Below are positions 1 to 12,390 of a stretch of DNA of 64,000 bases, in pieces. Position numbers and translations under genes: made by a program. Each line of letters opens with the position of its first letter. The first letter of the stretch is position 1. The notes under the pieces were generated by a model, which was not told the DNA's origin, did no database searches, and was given only the letters and a program-made list of their open reading frames with translations. Origin of the DNA: Nomia melanderi (Eukaryota > Arthropoda > Insecta > Hymenoptera > Halictidae); assembly GCF_051020985.1 (NCBI RefSeq), contig NC_134999.1, positions 5,146,001 through 5,210,000 of the forward strand, read 5' to 3'.

Positions 1-1354
1 TCCCAGGTGTCGAATCACTGCTAAGTCAAATGGCTACCCCCGACCTTCCTGGCAATTCTGCCGGACGGAGCACAAGTTTTCTACTTTGGAAACCTGGTTT
101 GTATGGTCTCAAGTCATTTTCGACCAAAAGTATCCAGACCTGCCCATCGGTCAGCCGGATGTAGCCTTCGTTCCTATGAGACCTCGCCCCGGAGTCCAAT
201 CACTGCTAATTAAAATGGCTACCCCCGACCTTCCTGGCAATTCTGCCCGACGGAATCCAAGTTTTGCACTTTGGAAAACTGGATTGTATAGTCTAAAGTC
301 AATTTCGACCAAAAGTATCCGGAACTTCACATCGGTCAGCCGGATGTAGCCTTGGTCCCTATGAGACCTCGCCCTGGTGTCCAATCACTGCTATGTCTAA
401 TGGCCAACTCCGACCTTCCTGGCTATTCTGCCCGACGGAGTCCAAGTTTTCCACTTTGGAAACCTGGTTTGTATAGTCTAATGTCAATTTCGACCAAAAG
501 TATCCCGAACATCCCATCGGTCAGCCGGATGTAGCCTTGGAACCTATGAGACCTCGTCCTGGAGTCCCATCACTGCTAAGTCAAATGGCTTCCCCCGACC
601 TTCCTGGCAATTCTGCCCGACGGAGGCCAAGTTTTCCACTTTGGAAACCTGGTTTGTATAGCCTAATGTCAATTTCGACGAAAAGTATCCCGACCTTCCC
701 ATCGGTCAGCCGGATGTAGCCTTCGTCCCTATGAGACCACGTCCTGGAGTCCCATCACTGCTAAGTCAAATGGCTACCCCCGACCTTCCTGGCAATTCCA
801 GCCGACGGAATCCAAGTTTTCCACTTTGGAAACCTGGTTTGTATAGTCTAAAGTCAATTGCGACCAAAAGAATCCCGACCTTCCCATCGGTCAGCCGGAT
901 GTAGCCTTGGAACCTATGAGACCTCGTCCTGGAGTCCCATCACTGCTAAGTCAAGTGACCACCCCCGACCTTCCTGACAATTCTGCCGGACGGAGCCCAA
1001 GTTTTCTACTTTGGCAACCTGGTTTGTATAGTGTAAAGTCAATTTCGACCATAAGTATCCCGACCTTCCCATCGGTCAGCCGGATGTAGCCTTGGACCCT
1101 ATGAGTCCTCGCCCTGGTGTCCAATCACTGCTAAGTCAAATGGCTACCCCCACCTTCCGGGCAATTCTGGCCGACGGAATCCAAGTTTTCCACTTTGGAA
1201 ACCTGGATTGTTTAGTCTAAAGTCAATTTCGACCAAAACTATACCGAACTTCCCATCGGTCAGCCGGATGTAGCCTTGGAACCTATGAGACCTTGTCCTG
1301 GAGTCCCATCACTGCTAAGTCAAATGACTACCACCGACTTTCTTGGCAATTCTG
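1..1354 (+). repeat. Duplicated block A, copy 1 (partner 3508-5231)
   Basis: From the left edge to about 420 this matches 3508-3927 at offset 3,507 bp. From about 421 to 1354 it matches 4298-5231 at offset 3,877 bp. The 370-bp difference equals two monomers. Shared rare variants include GGAGCACAAGTTTTCTAC near 77, TGGTCTCAAG near 104 and the CAAGTGACCACC unit at 952. The left end is cut by the window edge. Confidence 0.8.
537..721 (+). repeat. Monomer showing overlapping short dyads
   Basis: At 633-647 the sequence TTTCCACTTTGGAAA is an inverted repeat with 5-bp arms and a 5-bp centre. At 645-655 AAACCTGGTTT is a second inverted repeat with 5-bp arms around a single T, sharing the AAA of the first. 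Both recur at phase 97-119 in a large share of monomers. The first is broken where CCACTTTGGCAACC replaces GGAAACC, and the second where GGATTG replaces GGTTTG. This monomer is the TTGGAACC class at its start and carries CTAATGTCAA in place of CTAAAGTCAA. Confidence 0.75.
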
Positions 1355-3507
1355 CCGGACGGAGCCCAAGTTTTCTACTTTGGAAACCTGGTTTGTAAAG
1401 TCTAAAGTCAATTTCGACCAAAAGTATCCCGACCTACCCATCGGTCAGCCGGATGTAGCCTTGGACCCTATGAGTCCTCGCCCTGGTGTCCGATCACTGC
1501 TAAGTCAAATGGCTACCCCCACCTTCCGGGCAATTCTGGCCGACGGAACCCAAGTTTTCCACTTTGGAAACCTGGATTGTTTAGTCTAAAGTCAATTTCG
1601 ACCAAAAGTATCCCGAACTTCCCATCGGTCAGCCGGATGTAGCCTTGGAACCTATGAGACCACGTCCTGGAGTTCCATCTCTGCTAAGTCAAATGACTAA
1701 CCCCGACCTTCCTGCCAATTCTGCCCGACGGAGGCCAAGTTTTCCACTTTGGGAACCTGGTTTGTATAGTCCAAAGTCATTTTCGACCAAAAGTATCCAG
1801 ACCTTCCCATCTGTCAGCCGGATGTAGCCTTGGTCCCTATGAGACCTCGCTCTGGTGTCCAATCACTGCTAAGTCAAATGGCTACCCCCGACACTCCTGG
1901 CAATTCTGGCCGACGGAATCCAAGTTTTCCACTTTGGCAACCTGGGTTGTATAGTCTAAACTCAATTTCGACCAAAAGTATCCCTACATTCCCATCGGTC
2001 AGCCGGATGTAGCCTTGGTCCCTATGAGACCTCGCCATGGTGTCCAATCACTGCTAAGTCAAATGACTCCCCCGACCTTCCTGGCAATTCCGGCCGACGG
2101 AATCCAAGTTTTGCACTTTGGAAACCTGGATTGTATAGTCTAAAGTGATTTTCGGCCAAAAGTATCCAGACCTGCCCATCGGTCAGCCGGATGTAGCCTT
2201 GGAACCTGAGACCTCGTCCTGGAGTCCCACCACTGCTAAGTCAAATGACTACCACCGACCTTCCTGCCAATTCTGCCCGACGGAGGCCAAGTTTTCCACT
2301 TTAGAAGCCTGGTTTGTATAGTGTAAAGTCAATTTCGACCAAAAGTATCCATACCCTCCCATCGGTCAGCCGGATGTAGCCTTGGTCCCTATGAGACCTC
2401 TCCCTGGTGTCCAATCACTGCTAAGTCGAATGGCTACCCCCGACCTACCTGGCAATTCCGGCCGACGGAATCCAAGTTTTCAACTTTGGCAACCTGGTTT
2501 GTATAGCCTAAAGTCAATTTCGACCAAAAGTATCCCGACCTTCCCATCGGTCAGCTGGATGTAGCCTTGGAACCTGAGACCTCGTCCTGGAGTCCCATCA
2601 CTGCTAAGTCAAATGACTACCCCCGACATTCCTGCAAATTCTGCCCGACGGAGTCCCAGTTTTCCACTTTTGAAACCTGGTTTGTATAGTCTAAAGTCAA
2701 TTTCGACCAAAAGTATCCCGACCTTCCCATCGGTCAGCCGGATGTAGCCTTGGAACCTATGAGACCTCGTCCTGGAGTCCCATGCACTGCTAAGTCAAAT
2801 GACTGCCCCCGACCTTCCTGCAAATTCTGCCCGACGGAGTCCAAGTTTTCCACTTTTGAAACCTGGTTTGTATAGTCTAAAGTCAATTTCGACCAAAAGT
2901 ATCCCGACCATCCCATCGGTCAGCCGGATGTAGCCTTGGACCCTATGAGTCCTCGCCCTGGTGTCCAATCACTGGTAAGTCAAACGGCTACCCCCACCTT
3001 CCGGGCAATTCTGGACGACGGAATCCATGTTTTCCACTTTGGAAACCTGGATTGTTTAGTCTAAAGTCAATTTCGACCAAAAGTTTCCCGACCTTCCCAT
3101 CGGTCAGACGGATGTAGCCTTGGAACCTATGAGAAGTCGTCCTGGAGTCCCACCACTGCTAAGTCAAATCACTACCCCCGATCTTCCACGCAATTCTGCC
3201 CGACGGAATCCAAGTTTTGCACTTTGGAAACCTGGATTGTATAGTCTAAAGTCAATTTCGACAAAAGTATCCCGACCTTCCCATCGTTCAGCCGGATGTA
3301 GCCTTGGTTCCTATGAGACATCTCCCTGGTGTCCAATCACTTCTAAGTCAAATGGCTTCCCCCGGCACTCCTGGCAATTCTGGCCGACGGAATCCAAGTT
3401 TTCCACTTTGGCAACCTGGGTTGTATAGTCTAAAGTCAATTTCGACCAAAAGTATCCCGACATTCCCATCGGTCAGCCGGTTGTAGCCTTGGTCCCTATG
3501 AGATCTC

Positions 3508-5231
3508 GCCCTGGTGTCCCATCACTGCTAAGTCAAATGGCTACCCCCGACCTTCCTGGCAATTCTGCCGGACGGAGCACAAGTTTTCTACTCTGGAAAC
3601 CTGGTTTGTATGGTCTCAAGTCATTTTCGACCAAAAGTATCCAGACCTGCCCATCGGTCAGCCGGATGTAGCCTTCGTTCCTATGAGACCTCGCCCTGGA
3701 GTCCAATCACTGCTAATTAAAATGGCTACCCCCGACCTTCCTGGCAATTCTGCCCGACGGAATCCAAGTTTTGCACTTTGGAAAACTGGATTGTATAGTC
3801 TAAAGTCAATTTCGACCAAAAGTATACGGAACTTCACATCGGTCAGCCGGATGTAGCCTTGGTCCCTATGAGACCTCGCCCTGGTGTCCAATCACTGCTA
3901 TGTCTAATGGCCAACTCCGACCTTCCTGGCAATTCTGGCCGACGAAATCCCAGTTTTCCACTTTGGAAACCTGGATTGTTTAGTCTAAAGTCAATTTCGA
4001 CCAAAAGTATCCCGACCTTCACATCGGACAGCCGGATGTAGCTTTCGTCCCTATGAGACATCGTCCTGGAGTCCCATCACTGCTAAGTCAAATGGCTACC
4101 CCCGATATTCCTGGCAATTCTGCCCGACGGAATCCAAGTTTTCCACTTTGAAAACCTGGTTTGTATAATCTAAAGTCATTTTCGACCAAAAGTATCCAGG
4201 CCTTCCCATCGGTCACCCGGATGTAGCCTTCGTCCCTATGAGACATCGTCCTGGAGTCCCTTCACTGATAAGTCAAATGGCTACCCCCGACCTTCCTGGC
4301 TATTCTGCCCGACGGAGTCCAAGTTTTCCACTTTGGAAACCTGGTTTGTATAGTCTAATGTCAATTTCGACCAAAAGTATCCCGAACATCCCATCGGTCA
4401 GCCGGATGTAGCCTTGGAACCTATGAGACCTCGTCCTGGAGTCCCATCACTGCTAAGTCAAATGGCTTCCCCCGACCTTCCTGGCAATTCTGCCCGACGG
4501 AGGACAAGTTTTCCACTTTGGAAACCTGGTTTGTATAGCCTAATGTCAATTTCGACGAAAAGTATCCCGACCTTCCCATCGGTCAGCCGGATGTAGCCTT
4601 CGTCTCTATGAGACCTCGTCCTGGAGTCCCATCACTGCTAATTCAAATGGCTACCCCCGACCTTCCTGGCAATTCTAGCCGACGGAATCCAAGTTTTCCA
4701 CTTCGGAAACCTGGTTTGTATAGTCTAAAGTCAATTGCGACCAAAAGAATCCCGACCTTCCCATCGGTCAGCCGGATGTAGCCTTGGAACCTATGAGACC
4801 TCGTCCTGGAGTCCCATCACTGCTAAGTCAAGTGACCACCCCCGACCTTCCTGGCAATTCTGCCGGACGGAGCCCAAGTTTTCTACTTTGGCAACCTGGT
4901 TTGTATAGTGTAAAGTCAATTTCGACCATAAGTATCCCGACCTTCCCATCGGTCAGCCGGATGTAGCCTTGGACCCTATGAGTCCTCGCCCTGGTGCCCA
5001 ATCACTGCTAAGTCAAATGGCTACCCCCACCTTCCGGGCAATTCTGGCCGACGGAATCCAAGTTTTCCACTTTGGAAACCTGGATTGTTTAGTCTAAAGT
5101 CAATTTCGACCAAAACTATACCGAACTTCCCATCGGTCAGCCGGATGTAGCCTTGGAACCTATGAGACCTTGTCCTGGAGTCCCATCACTGCTAAGTCAA
5201 ATGACTACCCCCGACTTTCTTGGCAATTCTG
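3508..5231 (+). repeat. Duplicated block A, copy 2 with two extra monomers
   Basis: Copy of 1-1354 carrying an additional 370 bp (two monomers) at about 3928-4297. The extra piece contains units not found at the corresponding place in copy 1. Flanking it, rare variants match copy 1 at first one offset and then the other. The right end falls where copy 2 reads CTGCCTGACGGAATCC (5227) while copy 1 reads CTGCCGGACGGAGCCC. Confidence 0.78.
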
Positions 5232-6029
5232 CCTGACGGAATCCAAGTTTTGCACTTGGGAAACCTGGATTGTATAGTCTAAAGTCAATTTCGACTAAAA
5301 GTATCCCGAACATCCCATCGGTCAGCCGGATGTAGCCTTGGAACCTGAGACCTCGTCCTGGAGTCCCATCACTGCTAAGTCAAATGACTACCCCCGACAT
5401 TCCTGCAAATTCTGCCCGACGGTGTCCAAGTTTTCCACTTTTGAAACCTGGTTTGTATAGTCTAAAGTCAATTTCGACCAAAAGTATCCCGACCTTCCCA
5501 TCGGTCAGCCGGATGTAGCCTTGGAACCTATGAGAACTCGTCCTGGAGTCCCATCACTGCTAAGTCAAATCACTACCCCCGACCTTCCACGCAATTCTGC
5601 CCGACTGAATCCAAGTTTTGCACTTTGGAAACCTGGATTGTTTAGTCTAAAGTCAATTTCGACCAAAAGTATCCCGAACTTCCCATCGGTCAGCCGGATA
5701 TAGCCTTGGTCCCTATGAGACCTCTCCCTGGTGTGCAATCACTGCTAAGTCAAATGGCTTCCCCCGACCTCCCTGGCAATTCTGGCCGACGAAATCCCAG
5801 TTTTGCACTTTGGAAACCTGGACTGAATAGTCTAAAGTCAATTTCGACCAAAAGTATCCCTACCTTCCCATCGGTCAGCCGGATGTAGCCTTCGTCCCTA
5901 TGAGACATCGTCCTCGAGTCACATCACTGCTAAGTCAAATGGCTACCTCCGACATTCCTGGCAATTCTGCCCGACGGAATCCAAGTTTTGCACTTTGGAA
6001 ACCTGGATTGTATAGTCTAAAGTCGATTT

Positions 6030-7372
6030 CGACCAAAAGTATCCCGATCTTCCATGGGTCAGCCGGATGTAGCCTTCGTCCCTATGAGACATCGTCCTGG
6101 AGTCCAATCAGTGCTAAGTCAAATGGCTACCCCCGACCTTCCTGGAAATACTGGCCGACGGAATCCAAGTTTTCAACTTTGGAAACCTGGATTGTTTAGT
6201 CTAAAGTCAATTTCGACCAAAAGTATCCCGAACTTCCCATCGGTCAGCCGGATGTAGGCCTTGGAAACTATGAGACCTCGTCCTGGAGTCCCATCAATGC
6301 TAAGTCAAATGGCTACCCCCGACCTACCTGGCAATTCTGCCCGACGGAATCCCAGTTTTCCACTTTGGAAACCTGGTTTGTATAGTCTAAAGTCAATTTC
6401 GACCAAAAGTATCCCGACCTTCCCATCGGTCAGCCGGATGTAGCCTTCGTCCCTATGAGACATCGTCCTGGAGTCCCATCACTGCTAAGTCAAATGGCTA
6501 CCCCCGACATTCCTGGCTATTCTGCCCGACGGAATCCTAGTTTTGCACTTTGGAAACCTGGATTGTATAGTCTAAAGCCAATTTCGACCAAAAGTATTCC
6601 GACCTTCCCATCGGTCAGTCGGATGTAGCCTTGGTCCGTATGAGACCTCGCCCTGGTGTCCAATCACTGCTAAGTCAAATGACTACTCCCGACCTTCATG
6701 GCAATTCTGCACGACGGAATCCAAGTTTTCCACTTTAGAAACCTGGATTGTATAATCGAAGGTCAATTTCGACCAAAAGTATCCCGACCTTCCCATCGGT
6801 CAGCCGGATGTAGCCTTGGTCCCTATGAGACCTCGCCCTGGAGTCCCATCACAGCTAAGTCAAATGGCTACCCGCGACCTTCCTGGCAATTCTGCCAGAC
6901 GGAGCCCAAGTTTTCCACTTTGGAAACCTGGATTGTTTAGTCTAAAGTCAATTTCGACCAAAAGTATCCCGAACTTCCCACCGGTCAGCCGGATGTAGGC
7001 CTTGGAAACTATGAGATCTCGTCCTGGAGTCCCATCACGGCTAATTCAAACGGCCACCCCCGACCTTTCTGGCAATTCTGGCCGACGGAATCCAAGTTTT
7101 CCACTTTGTCAACCTGGTTTGTATAGTCTAAAGTCATTTTCGACCAAAAGTATCCAGACCATCCCGTCGGTCAGCCGAATGTAGCCATGGAACCTATGAG
7201 ACCTCGTCCTGGAGTCCCGTCACTGCTAAGTCAAATGGCTACCCCCGACCTACCTGGCACTTCCGGCCGACGGAATCCAAGTTTTCAACTTTGGCAACCA
7301 GGTTCGTATAGCCTAAAGTCGATTTCGAACATAAGTATCCCGACCTTCCCATCGGTCAGCCGGATGTAGCCT
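6030..7372 (+). repeat. 1.34-kb block B, domain I copy (partner 16576-17918)
   Basis: About 7.25 monomers that match 16576-17918 at a constant offset of 10,546 bp (57 monomers). I noticed only two substitutions between the copies: near 6872 (CCCGCGACC here, CCCCCGACC there) and near 7062 (GACCTTTCTGG here, GACATTTCTGG there). Shared rare marks include GATCTTCCATGGG, two GATGTAGGCCTTGGAAAC units (186 bp) and AATCGAAGGTC near 6754. Sequence outside both ends does not match. Either copy could be the source. Confidence 0.85.
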
Positions 7373-10355
7373 TCGTCCTTATGAGACATGGTCCTGGAGT
7401 CCCATCACTGCTAAGGCAAATGGCTACCCCCGACCTTCCTGGCAATTCTGGCCGATGGAATCCAAGTTTTCCAGTTTGGAAACCCGGATTGTATAGTCTA
7501 AAGTCAATTTCGAACAAAAGTATCCCGACCTTCCCATCGGTCAGCCGGATGTTGCATTCGTCCCTATGAGACATCGTCCTGGAGTCCCATCACTGTTAAG
7601 TCAAATGACTATCCCCGACATTCCTGGCAATTCTGCCCGACGGAATCCAAGTTTTGCACTTTGGAAACCTGGATTGTATAGTCTAAAGACAATTTCAACT
7701 AAAAGTATCCAGACCTTCCCATCGGTCAGCCGAATGTAGCCTTGGAACCTATGAGACCTCGTCCTGGAGTCCCATCACTGCTAAGTCGAATGGCTACCTC
7801 CGACCTACCTGGCAATTCCGGCCGACGGAATCCAAGTTTTCAACTTTGGCAACCTGGTTTGTATAGCCTAAAGTCAATTTCGACCAAAAGTATCCCGACC
7901 TTCCCATCGGTCAGCTGGATGTAGCCTTGGAACCAGAGACCTCGTCCTGGAGTCCCATCACTGCTAAGTCAAATGACTACCCCCGACATTCCTGCAAATT
8001 CTGCCCGACGGAGTCCAAGTTTTCCACTTTTGAAACCTGGTTTGTATAGTCTAAAGTCAATTTCGACCAAAAGTATCCCGACCTTCCCATCGGTCAGCCG
8101 GATGTAGCCTTGGAACCTATGAGAACTCGTCCTGGAGTCCCATCACTGCTAAGTCAAATCACTGCCCCCGACCTTCCACGCAATTCTGCCCGACGGAATC
8201 CAAGTTTTGCACTTTGGAAACCTGGATTGTATAGTCTAAAGTCAATTTCGACCAAAAGGATCCCGACCTTCCCATCGTTCAGCCGGATGTAGCCTTGGTC
8301 CCTATGAGACATCTCCCTGGTGTCCCATCACTGCTAAGTCAAATGGCTGCCCCAGACCTTCCTGGAAATTCTGTCCGTCGGCATCCACGTTTTCCGCTTT
8401 GGCAACCTGGTTTGTATAGTCTAAAGTCATTTTCGACCAAAAGTATCCAGACCCTTCCATCGGTCAGCCGAATGTAGCCTTGGTCCCTATGAGACCTCTC
8501 CCAGGTGTCGAATCACTGCTAAGTCAAATGGCTTCCCCCGACCTTCCTGGCAATTCTGGCCGACGGAATCCAAGTTTTCCACTTTGGAAACCCGGATTGT
8601 ATAGTCTAAAGTCAATTTCGAACAAAAGTATCCCGACCTTCCCATCGGTCAGCCGGATGTTGCATTCGTCCCTATGAGACATCGTCCTGGAGTCCCATCA
8701 CTGTTAAGTCAAATGACTATCCCCGACATTCCTGGCAATTCTGGCCGACGGAATCCAAGTTTTGCACTTTGGAAACCTGGATTGTATAGTCTAAAGACAA
8801 TTTCGACTAAAAGTATCCCGAACTTCCCATTGGTCAGTCGGATGTAGCCTTGGCACCTATGAGACCTCGTCCTGGAGTCCCATCACTGCTAAGTCAAATA
8901 ACTACACCCAACCTTCCTGGCAATTCTGCCCGACGGTGTCCAAGTTTTCCACTTTGGAAACCTGGATTGTATAGTCTAAAGTCAATTTCGACCAAAAGTA
9001 TCCAGGCCTTCCCATCGGTCAGCCGGATGAAGCCTTGGTTCCTATGAGTCCTCGCCCTGGTGTCCAATCACTGCTAAGTCAAATGGCTACCCCCGACCTT
9101 CCTGGCAATTCTGGACAACGGAATCCAAGTTTTCTGCCTTGGCAGCCTGGTTTGTATAGTCTAAAGTCATTTTCGACCAAAAGTATCCCGACCTTCCCAT
9201 CGGTCAGCCGGATGTAGCCTTAGTAGCTATTAGACCTTGTCCTGCACTCACATCACTGCTAAGTCAAATGTCTACCCCCGACCTTCATGGCAATTCTGCC
9301 CGACGGAATCCTAGTTTTGCACTTTGGAAACCCGGATTGTATAGTCTAAAGTCAATTTCGACCAAAAGTATCCCGAACTTCCCATGGGTCTGCCGGATGT
9401 AGCCTTCGTCCCTATGAGACATCGTCGTGATGTCCCATCACTGCTATGTCAAATGGCTACCCCCGACCTTCCTGGCTATTCTGCCCGACGGAATCCAAGT
9501 TTTGCACTTTGGAAACCTGGATTGTATAGTCTAAAGTCAATTTCGACCAAAAGTATCCCGACCTTCCCATCGGTCAGCCGGATGTAGCCTTCGTCCCTAT
9601 GAGACCTCGTCCTGGAGTCCCATCACTGCTAAGTCAAATGGCTACCCCCGACCTTCCTGGCAATTCCAGCCGACGGAATCCAAGTTTTCCACTTTGGAAA
9701 CCTGGTTTGTATAGTCTAAAGTCAGTTTCGACCAAAAGAATCCCGACCTTCCCATCGGTCAGCCGGATGTAGCCTTGGAACCTATGAGACCTCGTCCTGG
9801 AATCCCATCACTGCTAAGTCAAGTGACCACCCCCGACCTACCTGGCAATTCTGCCGGACGGAGCCCAAGTTTTCTACTTTAGCAACCTGGTTTGTATAGT
9901 GTAAAGTCAATTTCGACCAAAAGTATCCCGACCGTCCCATCGGTCAGCCGGATGTAGCCTTGGACCCTATGAGTCCTCGCCCTGGTGTCCAATCACTGCT
10001 AATTCAAATGGCTACCCCCACGTTCCGGGCAATTCTGGCCGACGGAATCCATGTTTTCCACTTTGGAAACCTGGATTGTTTAGTCTAAAGTCAATTTCGA
10101 CCAAAAGTATCCCGAACTTCCCATCGGACTGCCGGATGTAGCCTTGGAACCTATGAGACATCGTCCTAGAGTCCCATCACTGCTAAGTCAAATGACTACC
10201 CCCGACCTTCTTGGCAATTCTGCCCGACGGAATCCAAGTTTTGCACTTTGGAAACCTGGATTGTATAGTCTAAAGTCAATTTCGACCAAATGTATCCCGT
10301 CCTTCCCATCGGTTAGCAGGATGTAGCCTTGGTCCCTATGAGACCTCTCCCTGGT

Positions 10356-12390
10356 GTCCCATCACTGCTAAGTCAAATGGCTACCCCCGACCTTCCTGGC
10401 AATTCTGCCCGACGGAATCCAAGTTTTGCACTTTGGAAGCCTGGATTGTATAGTCTAAAGTCAATTTCGACCAAAAGTATCCCGAACATCCCATCGGTCA
10501 GCCGGATGTAGCCTTGGAACCTATGAGACCTCGTCCTGGAGTCCCATCACTGCTAAGTCAAATGGCTTCCCCCGACCTTCCTGGCAATTCTGCCCGACGG
10601 AGTCCAAGTTTTCCACTTTGGAAACCTGGTTTGTATAGTCTAAAGACAATTTCGACTAAAAGTATCCCGAACTTCCCATTGGTCAGTCGGATGTAGCCTT
10701 GGAACCTCTGAGACCTCGTCCTGGAGTCCCATCACTGCTAAGTCAAATAACTACAACCAACCTTCCTGGCAATTCTGCCCGACGGTGTCCAAGTTTTCCA
10801 CTTTGGCAACCTGGATTGTATAGTCTAAAGTCATTTTCGACCAAAAGTATACCGACCCACCCATCGGTCAGCCGGATGCAGCCTTGGTCCCTATGAGCCC
10901 TCTCCCTGGAGTCCAATCACTGCTAAGTCAAATGGCTTCCCCCGACCTTCCAGGCAATTCTGCCCGACGGAATCCAAGTTTTCCACTTTGGAAACCCGGA
11001 TTGTATAGTCTAAAGTCAATTTCGACCAAAAGTATCCCGAACTTCCCATGGGTCAGCCGGATGTAGCCTTCGTCCCTATGAGACCTCTCCCAGGTGTCCA
11101 ATCACTGCTAAGTCAAATGGCTTCCCCCGACCTTACTGGCAATTCTGGCCGACGGAATCCAAGTTTTCCACTTTGGAAACCTGGTTTGTATAGTCTAAAG
11201 TCAATTTCGACCAAAAGTATCCAGGCCTTCCCATCGGTCAGCCGGATGAAGCCTTGGTCCCTATGAGACCTCGCCCTGGTGTCCAATCACTGCTAAGTCA
11301 AATGGCTACCCCCGACCTTCCTGGCAATTCTGCCCGACGGAATCCAAGTTTTCCACTTTGGAAACCTGGATTGTATAGTCTAAAGTCTATTTCGACCAAA
11401 AGTATCCCGGCCTTCCCATCGGTCAGCCGGATGTAGCCTTGGTCCCTATGAGACCTCGTCCAGGAGTCCCATCACAGCTATGTCAAGTAGCAGCTACCCC
11501 CGACATTCCTGGCAATTCTGGCCAACGTAATCCAAGTTTTCCGCCTTGGCAGCCTGGTTTGTATAGTCTAAAGTCATTTTCAACTAAAAGTATCCCGAAC
11601 TTCCTATCGGTCAGCCGGATGTAGCCTTGGAACCTGAGACCTCTTCCTGGAGTCCCATCACTGCTAATTCAAATGACAACCCCCGACCTTCCTGGCAATT
11701 CTGCCCGACGGAGTCCAAGTTTTCCACTTTGGAAACCTGGTTTGTATAGTCTAAAGTCAATTTCGACCAAAAGTATCCCGACCTTCCCATCGGTCAGCCG
11801 GATGTAGTCTTCGTCCATATGAGACATCGTCCAGGAGTCCCATCGCAGCTAAGTCCAATGGCTCCCCCGACCTTCCTGGCAATTCCGGCCGTCGGAATCA
11901 AAGTTTTCCACTTTGGAAACCTGGTTTGTATAGTCTAAAGTCAATTACGACCAAAAGTATCCCGAACTTCCGATAGGTCTGCCGGATGTAGCCTTCGTCC
12001 CTATGAGACATCGTCGTGATGTCCCATCACTGCTAAGTCAAATGGCTACCCCCGGCCTTCCTGGCTATTCTGCCCGACGGAATCCAAGTTTTGCACTTTG
12101 GAAACCTGGTTTGTATAGTCTAAAGTCAATTACGACCAAAAGTATCCCGAACTTCCCATCGGTCAGCCGGATGTAGCCTTGGTCCCTATGAGACCTCTCC
12201 CTGGTGTCCAATCTCTTCTAAGTCAAATGGCTTCCCCCGACCTTCCTGGCAATTCTGGCCGACGGAATCCAAGTTTTCCACTTTGGAAACCCGGATTGTA
12301 TAGTCTAAAGTCAATTTCGACCAAAAGTATCCCGAACTTCCCATGGGTCAGCCGGATGTAGCCTTCGTCCCTATGAGACCTCTCCCAAGT
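10356..12390 (+). repeat. 2,035-bp 11-mer HOR, tandem copy 1
   Basis: Eleven monomers totalling 2,035 bp, followed at once by a second copy at 12391-14425. In every line compared, including rare marks such as GGATGCAGCC, the 3-bp insertion unit CAAGTAGCAGCTACC, GATGTAGTCTTCGTCCATATG and CTTCCGATAGGTC, I saw no difference between the copies. The left limit is set by the change from CCCTGGTGTCCC (copy 1 flank) to CCCAAGTGTCCC. Confidence 0.88.

Larger units (their letters stand above)
1..10355 (+). repeat. Domain I: heterogeneous satellite, no fixed HOR
   Basis: About 56 monomers with no single long period. Neighbouring monomers differ at many positions and switch between the three phase 1-35 classes. 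Short shared segments occur at unrelated distances, for example 2382-2764 with 7742-8124 (offset 5,360 bp, about 29 monomers) and 7483-7710 with 8591-8818 (offset 1,108 bp, 6 monomers). Several units lack the AT of CCTATGAGACC (for example near 2193, 2569 and 5338) and are 183 bp. No gene or other element is seen here. Confidence 0.8.

Noticed and set aside
352..534. Repeated open frames of about 60 codons on the plus strand (residues resembling MRPRPGVPSLLSQM), ending at TAG in GATGTAGCC
   Set aside because: They start mostly at TTG, recur only because the DNA repeats, shift frame each monomer because 185 is not a multiple of 3, and are broken by the same small indels that make length classes. 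No ribosome-binding or splice context and no known domain is seen.
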